33,593 nucleotides of DNA. Origin: a virus. Below the pieces are notes generated by a model. It ran no database searches. It saw nothing but the letters and a program-made list of their open reading frames with translations, and was not told the DNA's origin. The first letter of the stretch is position 1. Every line of letters starts with the position of its first letter. Below are positions 24,166 to 31,887 of this stretch, one piece after another. The stretch covers positions 1-33,593 of the IMG/VR virus record IMGVR_UViG_3300023174_000021; one strand, written 5' to 3'. The position numbers and the translations under genes are program-made.

Positions 24166-26280
24166 CTATTGCATAAACGGGTTTTGCCCTTGGTCAACGT
24201 CTTGCACGGCATAGGTTGCAACCATCATTTGTTCAGCATTGCGACGCTCAATCTCTCGTGCCAATGCGTCAATCGGCATATTGTGGATTAGCAGGTTAAC
24301 CAGCGCATCAATCTCGGTCTTGTTTTGACTTGTGATTGACCTGGTGTTTTGATCATTGACCCGCACTTCAGCCATTGTTTCTGTGTTGTGCGCCTTAGCG
24401 GTGACTTCCATGAGCTTGCGCTTATTGGCTCCTTCTTCCTTAATTTGAGCTACCTGGCCGCGATTGTTGATCTCGAGCTGCATTGCTTGCATTTGCTGCT
24501 GCATCATCTGCATTTGCTGCTTGGCTTGTGCGAGCTGCATCTGGACCTGTGGCGGTATATCTGACTTCTCGTCAATCTGGGCCAGCGGGTTCACCGCGGC
24601 CAGCCGGTCGGCAATGATCTCAGCACCAGGGAAATCCATCTGCCGGAATACCAGATCGCCAGCAGCCTGGAACAGCTCTGGGCTGGAGCCAATCAGCGGC
24701 ATCATTGCATCGACCGCTTGGATACGCCGGCTTGCGTAGCCAGGACCCGTATCCATGCTGACGTCATACTCGCCGACGGTGACGTCGTTCAAGACTCTCC
24801 CAACCTGGGAGGCTTCATTGATCGTGATCAAGTCTGGCTTGCCATCAACGCCAATGATGCGCATCACGCGCTCGCTGTCGTAGATCTTGGGGATCATATC
24901 AAGAATGATTCGGCCAGTCTGTGCAATGGATTTGGTCAAATTATCGTAGTAGTGATAATTCGTCATATCCACTTGCTGTTGCTGACCATTCAGCGCTTTA
25001 CCGCTGACGTTGCCGGTCGGCAATTGGCTTGGATCAAAGATGCCCACAACTTGCTGTAGATCGTTGCTAACAGCCTCGGCAGCGCCCATGATGCCCAGCG
25101 GTGGTGGTTCTGGTTGCAAGCGCGTCGGAACCGGAGCCGTGCGTCCTTCAATGTCGGTCTGCTTGTATCGCAATACCGGCGTGGCTTTAATGTTCGCTGC
25201 GGCCCACTCAGTTTCGTGGCCCTCGTCCTGACCTTCGGCCAGCAACCACTTGGCTTTCGGCGCCAGGGCAATCGCCTCGGTCATGGAGGTTTGCCAGAAG
25301 TTGTACATCTTCTGCGGATCTTTGGCGTAGCGCACCAGACCGTATTTGATTGACTTGCTATCAATTACGATCCGACCGCCGTAGACCGGCACGACAGGGA
25401 TAAATTTACCTGGCCAGTCGCGCTCCTCAAGGATTTCCATCGCGGTGAGCTTGCACCACTTCACCACTTTCTTGTAGCTATCGCGCTCGCCAACGATCTC
25501 AAGCCCATGAGTGGCCATGAACTCTTTGCTTGGGAGCTGGTCTTTGAACAACCGTGATTTGTCATTCAGCAGGTAGAGCTTTGCCGGCGTGCGCTCAATA
25601 TAAAAATACTCAGCGATCCGCACATCCTCTTTGGTGACCCACTCAGGATTGCTATCGCCACCACCTCGAGCTGAGAAGTTACCGCCATCGTCAGCGTCGG
25701 GATACATATCCCGAAACTTGTCCTTGCTCATGATTGTCGTGATCAAGCAACGCTCTTGGTCCGAGCCGTCTAGCGCCGTGCTGTTGGGATCGAAATAGAC
25801 GCTGAACGGGTTTTCGATTGGTTCAATGTAAATCTCTTGATCAAACGAATCTGGAGCTGTGTAATCGGTGACTACGCGCCAATAGCCCCAGCCCATCCTG
25901 ACAGCAGACTCGAACGCTCGGTCATAGGCGCTATCGGCGTCGCTGTTGATCTCAATGTGCCGACAGATACCTTCAACAACCTCTGCAGTCTCTTTGTCTG
26001 CATAGCTGTTGCACGGATGGACCTTAATGCGCGGACGCTGCTGGCGCTGCTGATTGGCGATCTGTCGGCAATAGGCGTCCAATTTGTTGATCGTCAAGCA
26101 CGGCCTGGCTTCCAGGTTCCGGCTGTTCTGGATCTCAACTGGCCACTGATCGCCGCTGACAAAGCGCAGATCGTCCAGCGCATCAGAGCGATTGACGCTA
26201 TCGGCCTCGCTTGCCAGACGCAGAAATTTCATTGCATCAGCAATGCGCCCGTCCTCGCCTTCGTTTTGATAATTTGCCAT
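24166..26280 (-). CDS. Portal protein, P22 gp1-like
   Basis: The 704-aa length matches the P22 portal (725 aa). The N-terminus has DGRIADAMKFLRLASEADSV followed by LRFVSGDQWP, and the body has KMYNFWQTSMTEAIALAPKA, family-typical features of the dodecameric portal ring. The C-terminal part is strikingly Gln-rich and helical (QMQLAQAKQQMQMMQQQMQA), consistent with the long helical barrel of the P22 portal that projects into the capsid. It lies one base after the terminase large-subunit stop. It nucleates capsid assembly and forms the DNA channel. Confidence 0.92.
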   Translation of the reverse strand: MANYQNEGEDGRIADAMKFLRLASEADSVNRSDALDDLRFVSGDQWPVEIQNSRNLEARPCLTINKLDAYCRQIANQQRQQRPRIKVHPCNSYADKETAEVVEGICRHIEINSDADSAYDRAFESAVRMGWGYWRVVTDYTAPDSFDQEIYIEPIENPFSVYFDPNSTALDGSDQERCLITTIMSKDKFRDMYPDADDGGNFSARGGGDSNPEWVTKEDVRIAEYFYIERTPAKLYLLNDKSRLFKDQLPSKEFMATHGLEIVGERDSYKKVVKWCKLTAMEILEERDWPGKFIPVVPVYGGRIVIDSKSIKYGLVRYAKDPQKMYNFWQTSMTEAIALAPKAKWLLAEGQDEGHETEWAAANIKATPVLRYKQTDIEGRTAPVPTRLQPEPPPLGIMGAAEAVSNDLQQVVGIFDPSQLPTGNVSGKALNGQQQQVDMTNYHYYDNLTKSIAQTGRIILDMIPKIYDSERVMRIIGVDGKPDLITINEASQVGRVLNDVTVGEYDVSMDTGPGYASRRIQAVDAMMPLIGSSPELFQAAGDLVFRQMDFPGAEIIADRLAAVNPLAQIDEKSDIPPQVQMQLAQAKQQMQMMQQQMQAMQLEINNRGQVAQIKEEGANKRKLMEVTAKAHNTETMAEVRVNDQNTRSITSQNKTEIDALVNLLIHNMPIDALAREIERRNAEQMMVATYAVQDVDQGQNPFMQ

Positions 26281-26281
26281 T

Positions 26282-27568
26282 TCAGCCCATCCAGTTCGTT
26301 GGTAACGTGAAGGTTACTTGTTTCTTACGTTGCTTTGGTTCGTTGACCATCAGTCCGATGTATCTAAATGCGTCTGCGCCGTGCGAATAATGGTCGTGAA
26401 GGGGAGACTTTGAGAATCCACCCGTCTCTGGGTCGACTTCGTACCGATAGTGGCGCAGACAGGTAAGACCTTCCGCGCATCCATCTCGGTCGAACCAGCA
26501 GTTGTTGAAAATAGTTCGCGCAGCATTGATAGAGTCAGCAATTGGCACTCTCGGAATGATTCGTGTCTTGTATCCAGCCGCTCTGACAATCTCCTCAATG
26601 GATTTGCCAGCCGCGGCAAGCGTTTTGTTTTCGGCGTCGTGCGGAAGCCACAACGTGTCGTAATGGTATCCAAACGTCTGCAATTGCGCTAGGTAATAGC
26701 TGATTGTCTTTTGATTGTCCTCCATGTAACGCAACAAGCGCGTTTCCATGCCGACAAACTGCAAGAACCAAATCGCGGTGGCGTCAGACCAGCCAAGGTC
26801 AAACACAGCGTGGACGGGCTTGCTAGAGTCGAACGGAACCCGTCCAATGCGCCCCTGAAGCTCGGCGTCCTGCATCTCCCTGGCAAACACCGCACCGTCG
26901 ACAGTCTGCCGGCATATGCCCTCCCAGACGGTGTTGTAAGCCTCTATATCACGATCCTTGAGTGCGTCTTTTTCGGCACGTAAGGTTTCTGGAAACCAAG
27001 GGTTATCAGACCAATTAATCTTGGTAACAACAGCATCGCTAGGAGGATGAATAACAAACCTTTGGTACGTTTCATCGGTCTCCAGCTCCGGGTTAAAACT
27101 GATCCAAATCTCTGAATCCTGCTTTCGGATTGTCGGGATTAGCACATTCCACGACATTCTGGACACGGATTGCGCTTCTTCGACCCAACAAATATCAACG
27201 CCCTCAAACGATTTGATGTTTGAGACATTGTTTTTGAGTCCAACAAAAAAGAATTCAGAGCCGTTTTTAGCTCTGATTGACGTCTGAGTTATTTCATAGA
27301 ATCCATGCAATCGCAATGATTCGATCTGATCGCATAAGAGCTTATGCACCGAATCGCGGATTGACGTCTGAAATTCACGAGCGCAGAGAATGCGCGTGGG
27401 CTTTGATGCGCCGATGATAAGTAGCGCTCGAGCAATCGCCCAAGACTTGCCGCCACCTCGACCGCCGAAAGTTACCTTATACCGATGCTTGTCAAAAAGA
27501 ACCGATAGTTTCTCAGGAAACTCGGCATTGGCAATGGCATTATCAAGCTCATTCACTGGGCTTAACAA
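26282..27568 (-). CDS. terL: Terminase large subunit (TerL, packaging ATPase/nuclease)
   Basis: Numbering from an in-frame TTG at 27568; a GTG at 27556 is an equally reasonable start, and neither has a strong ribosome-binding site. Walker A is GGRGGGKS (35-42), Walker B is VDICWVEEA (124-132) with the catalytic Glu pair, and ISFNPE (156-161) is a coupling motif. The C-terminal RNase H-like nuclease has D257 (AVFDLGW), D311 (LPHDAE) and D399 (HGADAFRY). It uses ATP to pump DNA into the capsid and cuts the concatemer. The 20-nt overlap with the small-subunit gene suggests coupled translation. The type is that of PBSX/P22-like terminases. Confidence 0.94.
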   Translation of the reverse strand: MLSPVNELDNAIANAEFPEKLSVLFDKHRYKVTFGGRGGGKSWAIARALLIIGASKPTRILCAREFQTSIRDSVHKLLCDQIESLRLHGFYEITQTSIRAKNGSEFFFVGLKNNVSNIKSFEGVDICWVEEAQSVSRMSWNVLIPTIRKQDSEIWISFNPELETDETYQRFVIHPPSDAVVTKINWSDNPWFPETLRAEKDALKDRDIEAYNTVWEGICRQTVDGAVFAREMQDAELQGRIGRVPFDSSKPVHAVFDLGWSDATAIWFLQFVGMETRLLRYMEDNQKTISYYLAQLQTFGYHYDTLWLPHDAENKTLAAAGKSIEEIVRAAGYKTRIIPRVPIADSINAARTIFNNCWFDRDGCAEGLTCLRHYRYEVDPETGGFSKSPLHDHYSHGADAFRYIGLMVNEPKQRKKQVTFTLPTNWMG

Positions 27569-27887
27569 AGGTAACTTTGATGCCCTCGACCGGCGATCCG
27601 TCTGGATTGCTCAGCACGGTCGTGTTGCGCTCGCCCCAACCCATCTGGGCTTTTGACCACCAGATCATCGCCGTGGTGTCGCCAGCCATTGCCTTGTTGT
27701 AGAGCGTGTCTGCAATGGATGCGCTGGCTTTAGCCTTGCCAACGGCCAGCTCGACCTCGTAGTACTTACGCAGCGTCGGAGCGCTGATGCCGATGAGAGC
27801 CGCGATCTGATCCTGTGGCAAGCCGAGTCCAGCAGTCTGCTCGACTTTGGCTTTCGACGTCTCAGTAGGAACGTGCGGAGGAATCAT
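27549..27887 (-). CDS. terS: Terminase small subunit (TerS)
   Basis: The 112-aa protein has an N-terminal helix-turn-helix (GLPQDQIAALIGISAPTLRK, about 23-42), a central helical oligomerisation segment (VGKAKASASIADTLYNKAMA) and a C-terminal tail. Small subunits of this kind recognise the packaging start site and regulate TerL. It overlaps TerL and follows the ADP-ribosyltransferase gene after 37 bp. Assignment is supported by adjacency and domain layout. Confidence 0.85.
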   Translation of the reverse strand: MIPPHVPTETSKAKVEQTAGLGLPQDQIAALIGISAPTLRKYYEVELAVGKAKASASIADTLYNKAMAGDTTAMIWWSKAQMGWGERNTTVLSNPDGSPVEGIKVTFVKPSE

Positions 27888-27924
27888 CTTTTATAGGCGA
27901 AAAAATAGACGGTTGATCGGCATC

Positions 27925-29121
27925 TTACTCTCGCTTCAGAATGGTGAGATTTTTTTCTTCGCCAGGGAACACGACAAAATTGCGAGTGCCCTTGCCGGCG
28001 CCTCGGGAGCCTTCATCAAAATACTGAATGCCAGGAATTCCCGCCTTGCGCAACGCCTCAGACGCAAACGCTTGGTTTTTAGCTAAGTCTCCAGTTTTGG
28101 CATAATCGTTGAGCAAAGCGTAATAAAAACTTCCGGGTTTTTTTTCTTTGTAAAACTGAAAAAGTTTATCTTTTAGTTCTGGGTAGGTTTGCCACAATTT
28201 ATTCATGGCATCTTTAATTTCTTGGGGAGCGTCTTGACTTAACGGTTTATCCCAATGAAGCATTTTTTCAACCATTGGATCTGGCAAATCAACGTGGTAC
28301 AGAGTCCCGCCACCCTTGTCATAATAACCTTTGAAAAGCTCAGCCAATTTTTCTTGTGGAATTTTTCGAGCATCAATGCTGGCGTATTGAAATCTTTTTG
28401 CTGCTTCGTAAGGGTCGGAATTTGCATTTGCCTGCCGATAAAACTCGGTTTTTGATCCTTGAGTTAAAGGAATTCCAATTTTTTCCGCTTCTGGCTCAAC
28501 ATCAAAAGCCTTGTAAGCTAAGGTTTTTTTGTAACCCTTGGCAACTTCTGGGTTTTCGGCAAAATACAATCCATGACCATACACTTGTGCGCCTTCTCCT
28601 GTCCCAATTTGGGAGGATCTAAACTCTCCCAAGGGGTTAACCTCAGTAGCGGCAAATCGGTGCGGAGTGCCGTGGTAAGCCGTTAGCTCTGCAAGCCCTC
28701 CAGAACGGCGCATAGCGTTCATCGCAGCGTTGTAGGCAACATCACTCGTCGCTAGGTCTTTCAAAGCCGTGCCGGTCATTCTAGCGCCTGCTGCGCCGAC
28801 TCTGGCAGTTGGTCCAACCATTGGTGCAACGGTCATTGCTGCCGATATCGTATCTGGTCGCAGTCGGGTCGTGTAACCCGTGCCGGTGGTCAATGGCTCG
28901 TTGTAGCTGACTCTGTTAAGCGTGCGCTGTAGCTCAGGAATCCCAAGCAAATCGCTGACTGGTGTTGAGAGCTTGCCCTCGGTGATCGGACCGCCGGCTT
29001 GGAGCGTAGAGCCAACGTCATAACCCTTCGCGCCCATCTCAAGCAAGTCGGCCAAGAAACCAGAGACACGGTTGCGTGGCGTCGGTCTGATCGTCCCGGT
29101 GATTCTCGGGTAATCAGCCAT
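27925..29121 (-). CDS. Polyvalent-type ADP-ribosyltransferase (ART) protein
   Basis: I use the ATG at 29121 (MADYPRITG), which overlaps the upstream stop as TGATG; numbering is from there (398 aa). The C-terminal two thirds match the ART domain of phage polyvalent proteins: AYHGTPHRF (148-156, His of the H-Y-E type), IGTGEGAQVYGHGLYFAE (172-189, conserved Tyr), LYHVDLPDP with LHWDKPL, and a closing GIPGIQYFDEGSRGAGKGT followed by NFVVF. Such domains transfer ADP-ribose from NAD+ to proteins or other targets. The N-terminal 145 residues are hydrophobic or flexible. It sits directly before terS. It may be a packaged effector or act on host targets late in infection; substrate unknown. Confidence 0.82.
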   Translation of the reverse strand: MADYPRITGTIRPTPRNRVSGFLADLLEMGAKGYDVGSTLQAGGPITEGKLSTPVSDLLGIPELQRTLNRVSYNEPLTTGTGYTTRLRPDTISAAMTVAPMVGPTARVGAAGARMTGTALKDLATSDVAYNAAMNAMRRSGGLAELTAYHGTPHRFAATEVNPLGEFRSSQIGTGEGAQVYGHGLYFAENPEVAKGYKKTLAYKAFDVEPEAEKIGIPLTQGSKTEFYRQANANSDPYEAAKRFQYASIDARKIPQEKLAELFKGYYDKGGGTLYHVDLPDPMVEKMLHWDKPLSQDAPQEIKDAMNKLWQTYPELKDKLFQFYKEKKPGSFYYALLNDYAKTGDLAKNQAFASEALRKAGIPGIQYFDEGSRGAGKGTRNFVVFPGEEKNLTILKRE

Positions 29122-29396
29122 CAGCAATTCCAGTTCTTTAGCGACGCCTTAGCACGCTCAGCCGGTCCCTTCGCCTTTCGCACGACGCCCTCCATCCGAG
29201 CGCAGAAGCTGGCCTTGCGACCTTTATCTGCGTCGGTCTTTGGATTTGGCGCCGGTGGCTTGAGGTTAGATCCGTTCTTAGCGTTGTACTCAGCACGACC
29301 TTTCGCAGTCATCCCGGCGCCTTTCTCGGTCGGGTTGTACGTCTTGCCCTTCCCCGTGGTTGTCCGGGGAATGGGCTTGTCGTGCTTTGTAGCCAT
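29121..29396 (-). CDS. Conserved phage protein, DUF6321-like, 91 aa
   Basis: A basic protein with the recognisable run PRTTTGKGKTYNPTEKGAGM (10-29) and the C-terminal block KASFCARMEGVVRKAKGP then AERAKASLKNW. It matches a conserved small family (DUF6321) found near packaging genes in many phages. Its start overlaps the upstream stop as TAATG and its stop overlaps the ART gene. Function unknown. The high Lys/Arg content and its place among packaging genes suggest a DNA- or RNA-binding structural role, but that is inference. Confidence 0.8.
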   Translation of the reverse strand: MATKHDKPIPRTTTGKGKTYNPTEKGAGMTAKGRAEYNAKNGSNLKPPAPNPKTDADKGRKASFCARMEGVVRKAKGPAERAKASLKNWNC

Positions 29397-29533
29397 TACT
29401 TCTTTTTCGCCGCTGCTGCACGCTTGACAGCGTAGCTGATCGCCACTGCCTGTTTGACTGGTTTCCCAGCTTTGACCTCGGCTTTGATATTTTCTTTAAA
29501 CGCCTTCTCAGACGTTGATTTTTTAAGTGGCAT
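29396..29533 (-). CDS. Tiny basic protein, 45 aa
   Basis: ATG at 29533, TAA at 29396-29398. The product (MPLKKSTSEKAFKENIKAEV, then KAGKPVKQAVAISYAVKRAA, ending in KKK) is strongly basic and helical. This KAEVKAGKPVKQAVAI-type pattern recurs in small proteins of many phages next to DUF6321-like genes, from my general knowledge of the family. It is coupled to the following gene by TAATG. Function unknown. Confidence 0.78.
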   Translation of the reverse strand: MPLKKSTSEKAFKENIKAEVKAGKPVKQAVAISYAVKRAAAAKKK

Positions 29534-29534
29534 T

Positions 29535-29858
29535 TCAGTTATCTGCAAAGGTAATTACAAAAGACGTTTCACCGTCTTCTTCTTCGTCATCGTCCTGCTC
29601 GCACGTATGCTCGCCAATAGCTAAGAACTGAGCAATGTGCTGCTCTAGCACGCGCTTGAGCACGTCGCGGCACTCGGGGCATTCCTCGGCATCGATTGCG
29701 CCCATCATGACCGCGATTTCTTCGGCCAGCGCACTCTTTCCGGCGTCTGAACCATCTTCAAACGCCTGCGCATGAATATCGTCCGACGATTCGTTAATCT
29801 GGTCTTCCAACGCAGCAACAGCCTCTTTCAAAAGATCGAGATCGTCATGGATGCTCAT
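29535..29858 (-). CDS. Hypothetical acidic protein with CxxC, 107 aa
   Basis: The product is acidic, with helical N-terminal heptads (DDLDLLKEAVAALEDQINES), a single ECPEC pair (CxxC, about residues 59-62) and a C-terminal Asp/Glu run (EQDDDEEEDGE). With only two or three cysteines a zinc site would need dimerisation. It starts immediately after the stop of the decoration-like gene. No family is recognised and no function is proposed. Confidence 0.7.
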   Translation of the reverse strand: MSIHDDLDLLKEAVAALEDQINESSDDIHAQAFEDGSDAGKSALAEEIAVMMGAIDAEECPECRDVLKRVLEQHIAQFLAIGEHTCEQDDDEEEDGETSFVITFADN

Positions 29859-30263
29859 TTAGCTTGCTCCGTGAATGATTGCGTAGTTCAGGATTACAGC
29901 CTCAGAATATGACGTGCCGGTCAAGTTACGCAGCGTCAGGATTGCTGAGCCGGTGGTCAACGACGTTACGTAAGACGTATAAGCACCAGTTGTTGCACCA
30001 CCCGAGATGCAAACGATAACCGTATCGTTGGCCGATAGCAGGCTGTTGTTCAACGTAAACGAGACAGCGGTATTGCCGGCCAGCGCTGCGTTGTTCAGCG
30101 TGATGCGACCAGCACTCTTGTTAAGCGTGACTGCCGTGGTCTTGTCTGTGAGCTGCGTGACCGCGCCTTGAGCTGCTGCGCTGTAACCAATCTCAGCGCT
30201 GGCGTAGCACGTCGTGAACTCTGGATCGGCGTAAGCAACGCCGGATGCGATTGAATTACTCAT
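29859..30263 (-). CDS. Probable virion decoration/fibre-domain protein, 134 aa
   Basis: The Ala/Ser/Thr-rich beta protein contains TQLTDKTTAVTLNKSAGRIT and NAALAGNTAVSFTLNNSLLS followed by VIVCISGGATTGAYTSYVTS, ending SYSEAVILNYAIIHG. This pattern recurs in small structural proteins and fibre end domains of many phages and likely forms a beta-sandwich. It lies upstream of the packaging genes between the co-chaperonin and the acidic CxxC protein. It probably binds the capsid or tail surface, which is inferred. Confidence 0.7.
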   Translation of the reverse strand: MSNSIASGVAYADPEFTTCYASAEIGYSAAAQGAVTQLTDKTTAVTLNKSAGRITLNNAALAGNTAVSFTLNNSLLSANDTVIVCISGGATTGAYTSYVTSLTTGSAILTLRNLTGTSYSEAVILNYAIIHGAS

Positions 30264-30282
30264 GATTGTTCCTTATTTCATA

Positions 30283-30305
30283 GGGCGTCCAAAAACTGGA
30301 CACCC
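30283..30305 (-). other. Hairpin between the co-chaperonin and decoration-like genes
   Basis: On the minus strand GGGTGTCC and GGACGCCC pair over 8 bp (one G-U pair) around a 7-nt loop. It lies 43 nt or less upstream of the start of the decoration-like gene... more precisely, it sits in the region between the GroES-like coding end and the next genes' signals on the circular order read from high to low coordinates, just after position 30307 and before 30263 is not reached as coding. No T-run follows, so a terminator is doubtful. Confidence 0.4.
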
Positions 30306-30306
30306 C

Positions 30307-30561
30307 TTATTCCACGACCGCACAAACGTCGGCCTCTTGGATGATTTGATAGTCCTGACCGTCCTTGTTGTGGGTCGGCCAATTAAGGTAGTCACCGTTG
30401 CCGTACTTGATCCAGTCACCAACCTTTGCCTCTTTCACTTGCGGTCCGATTGCAACGATCCGACCTTCGTTAAATGGCTCTTTGTTGGTGACGTGGATCA
30501 CGTCCGACAGTTTGCGAACTGCCGGTTGCACGGTGATGTAATTACGCAGTGGTCGAATCAT
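30307..30561 (-). CDS. GroES-like co-chaperonin (Cpn10 family)
   Basis: The 84-aa product follows the GroES pattern end to end: an opening IRPLRNYITVQ (compare GroES IRPLHDRVIVK), a loop region (RKLSDVIHVTNKEPF) at the mobile-loop position, GRIVAIGP, KVGDWIKYGNGDY and the closing DYQIIQEADVCAVVE. GroES caps the host GroEL; phage versions (for example T4 gp31) help fold the coat protein. The loop has VIHV where GroES has the GroEL-contacting IVL. It is somewhat shorter than GroES (97 aa). The start overlaps the preceding stop as ATGA. It is upstream of packaging and head genes, which fits a role in head assembly. Confidence 0.85.
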   Translation of the reverse strand: MIRPLRNYITVQPAVRKLSDVIHVTNKEPFNEGRIVAIGPQVKEAKVGDWIKYGNGDYLNWPTHNKDGQDYQIIQEADVCAVVE

Positions 30562-30788
30562 TTCTGATAGCTAACCCGGTCGTGCGTGTAGCAGGTGCCT
30601 TTGGTGACGCCGGTGTTGAACTGGCTGTCTTTACCAGCCATGTCAGCCTCGCCCATGCCAATGCCGTTGACCATGCGCTCCGAGCGCGTGCCGCTCTTGT
30701 CCTGGCCGGCAACGCCAGCGGGGATTTTAGCGTTTGAGCCTTGACCATAGCCCTTAGGCTGCGAGGTGTTGTTGTCTTTCATTTTCAT
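30558..30788 (-). CDS. Hypothetical polar Gly-rich protein, 76 aa
   Basis: ATG at 30788 follows an AAGG site; a second ATG two codons later is possible. The product (MKMKDNNTSQPKGYGQGSNA...) is polar, rich in Gly, Lys, Asn and Ser, and likely disordered, with a single Cys near the end (GTCYTHDRVSYQK). It overlaps the co-chaperonin start by four bases, so the two are co-translated. No family is recognised; a structural or head-associated accessory protein is a guess. Confidence 0.65.
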   Translation of the reverse strand: MKMKDNNTSQPKGYGQGSNAKIPAGVAGQDKSGTRSERMVNGIGMGEADMAGKDSQFNTGVTKGTCYTHDRVSYQK

Positions 30789-30796
30789 GATTTGCC

Positions 30797-31159
30797 TTAC
30801 TTGAGATATTTAAGTTTGTAAAGGGTTGTGTCGAGAAGCTGAGCAATCTCATCAATGAGATTCTGGATTTCCGTATCGTCCGGCATATATTCTCGCGCAT
30901 CTTGCACAAAGTACTTGATGCCCTCTAAATATTCCGCTGGATCATCGGTCGGCAAGTAGTAATCGTCGGGAAAGCTCTTGAACTGCCCAAAGCGACCCAT
31001 GATCGCTTCCGCGAGCTGGTCAACCAACTCGGGGATCTGCTGATAGTACTCGCCAAGCGCGACGTGATGGGCATAGCTGTTGGTGGTCCAATGCAGCAAA
31101 TGCGCGTTTGTCCCCGAGTGCAATAGCGCCGTGACAAATGTGCTGGCTTCATTATCCAT
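30797..31159 (-). CDS. Ferritin/Dps-like protein, DUF5856-like, 120 aa
   Basis: I choose ATG 31159 (MDNEASTFV); the frame is open upstream, but that part runs through the terminator hairpin. The segment AHLLHWTTNSYAHHVALGEYY (19-39, given by its ends AHLLHW and ALGEYY) and VDQLAEAIMGRFGQF is typical of DUF5856, small helical phage proteins that look like Dps/ferritin four-helix bundles. Candidate metal-type residues are H20, H23, H31, H32, D47 and E51. A role in binding DNA or metal is possible, unproven. It is the first gene after the early terminator. Confidence 0.75.
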   Translation of the reverse strand: MDNEASTFVTALLHSGTNAHLLHWTTNSYAHHVALGEYYQQIPELVDQLAEAIMGRFGQFKSFPDDYYLPTDDPAEYLEGIKYFVQDAREYMPDDTEIQNLIDEIAQLLDTTLYKLKYLK

Positions 31160-31170
31160 AAGCACCACCG

Positions 31171-31197
31171 AAAAAAATGGGCAACCCCTCGTTGCCC
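31171..31197 (-). terminator. Intrinsic terminator of the early block
   Basis: On the minus strand GGGCAAC (31197-31191) pairs perfectly with GTTGCCC (31185-31179) around a 5-nt loop, followed by A and a run of seven T residues (31177-31171). It lies after the DUF3310 gene and 12 bp before the DUF5856 start. It marks the end of the early transcript that begins at the origin side. I see no obvious promoter between it and the DUF5856 gene, so late expression may need read-through or antitermination. Confidence 0.9.
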
Positions 31198-31237
31198 GAT
31201 TGGGCAATTGTGTGGCGAGGAGTGCGCCCGGACCCAA

Positions 31238-31483
31238 TCATGCGCGTTTTAGCACGTCTTGCAGATGTACGTCAAACGCTTTCTTGCGTCGCTCAATTTC
31301 CCGATCCAGATACCAGCGTGCTTTCTCAAGGTCTTGCATACCGGCCTTGAGATCTGCTCGCCAAATGTACTTGATCGCGTTGCCCAGATTGAAACCCATA
31401 TGTTCCGTGATCTGGATGCACTCAATGCCGCTCGGATGCTGAGTGTAGTGCTGCGGATGGTTTACAGGGTCGTGTTCAGTCAT
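31238..31483 (-). CDS. DUF3310 protein, 81 aa
   Basis: ATG at 31483 (MTEHDPVNHPQHY) overlaps the upstream stop as ATGA, so it is preferred over an in-frame start 11 codons earlier. The conserved pattern is complete: VNHPQHYTQHPSGIECIQIT, then FNLGNAIKYIWRADLKAG and LEKARWYLDREIERR. DUF3310 proteins are frequent in phage early regions and are sometimes annotated as nucleotide-metabolism related, but their activity is unestablished. It is the last gene before the early terminator. Confidence 0.88.
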   Translation of the reverse strand: MTEHDPVNHPQHYTQHPSGIECIQITEHMGFNLGNAIKYIWRADLKAGMQDLEKARWYLDREIERRKKAFDVHLQDVLKRA

Positions 31484-31887
31484 GAAAGGGTATCCGGTGA
31501 GTATTCGCCGCACCAATGGTTATCGTCCACTGGTGGCCAGGCTGGAGTTTCGTTGCCGCTCTCGTCTACCAACAGCTCTGGTGATCTGCGTCGACATTCG
31601 CCCATATACGATGTTTCCCCATCTCCTCCAAGAAGCTCGAAATATCGACAGGATCCGCAAGTAGGTCGCATAACCACTCCTCCATAAATAGGTCGGATGT
31701 TTGTTCGTCTATTATCGGTTTCATGCTTTTCTTCCCATTCATTTATTAACGCTATTGCATCGCCATGTATTTGCTTTGCAAGAGTTAATACAGTTTCCAA
31801 TTCAACATTAAATCCAGCGCATTGTTTTTGTAGCTCGCTAACATTTAGCTGAATGCTGGTAATTGATTCTCCGACTTGTAGGGTCAT
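31480..31887 (-). CDS. Small putative zinc-binding protein, 135 aa
   Basis: The N-terminal half (10-55) is helical and coiled-coil-like (SIQLNVSELQKQCAGFNVEL). The C-terminal half has PTCGSCRYFE (C77, C80), GECRRRSP (C98) and PPVDDNHWCGEY (H124, C126), a spacing common in small phage proteins that probably bind one zinc ion or an iron-sulphur centre. It overlaps both neighbours by four bases (ATGA). No enzymatic role is recognised. It may be a regulator or nucleic-acid-binding protein of the early block. Confidence 0.72.
   Translation of the reverse strand: MTLQVGESITSIQLNVSELQKQCAGFNVELETVLTLAKQIHGDAIALINEWEEKHETDNRRTNIRPIYGGVVMRPTCGSCRYFELLGGDGETSYMGECRRRSPELLVDESGNETPAWPPVDDNHWCGEYSPDTLS

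Noticed and set aside
30283-30305. Hairpin as a strong intrinsic terminator
   Set aside because: The 8-bp stem includes a G-U pair and has no T-run on the transcribed strand; it is listed only as a low-confidence structure. It lies in the 43-bp gap between the co-chaperonin coding end (30307) and the decoration-like gene start (30263), where read order on the minus strand is decoration-like gene after the co-chaperonin.
30797-31237. Longer version of the DUF5856 protein starting at 31237
   Set aside because: The extra N-terminal residues are encoded by the terminator hairpin and read as low-complexity filler. ATG 31159 starts exactly where the family similarity begins.
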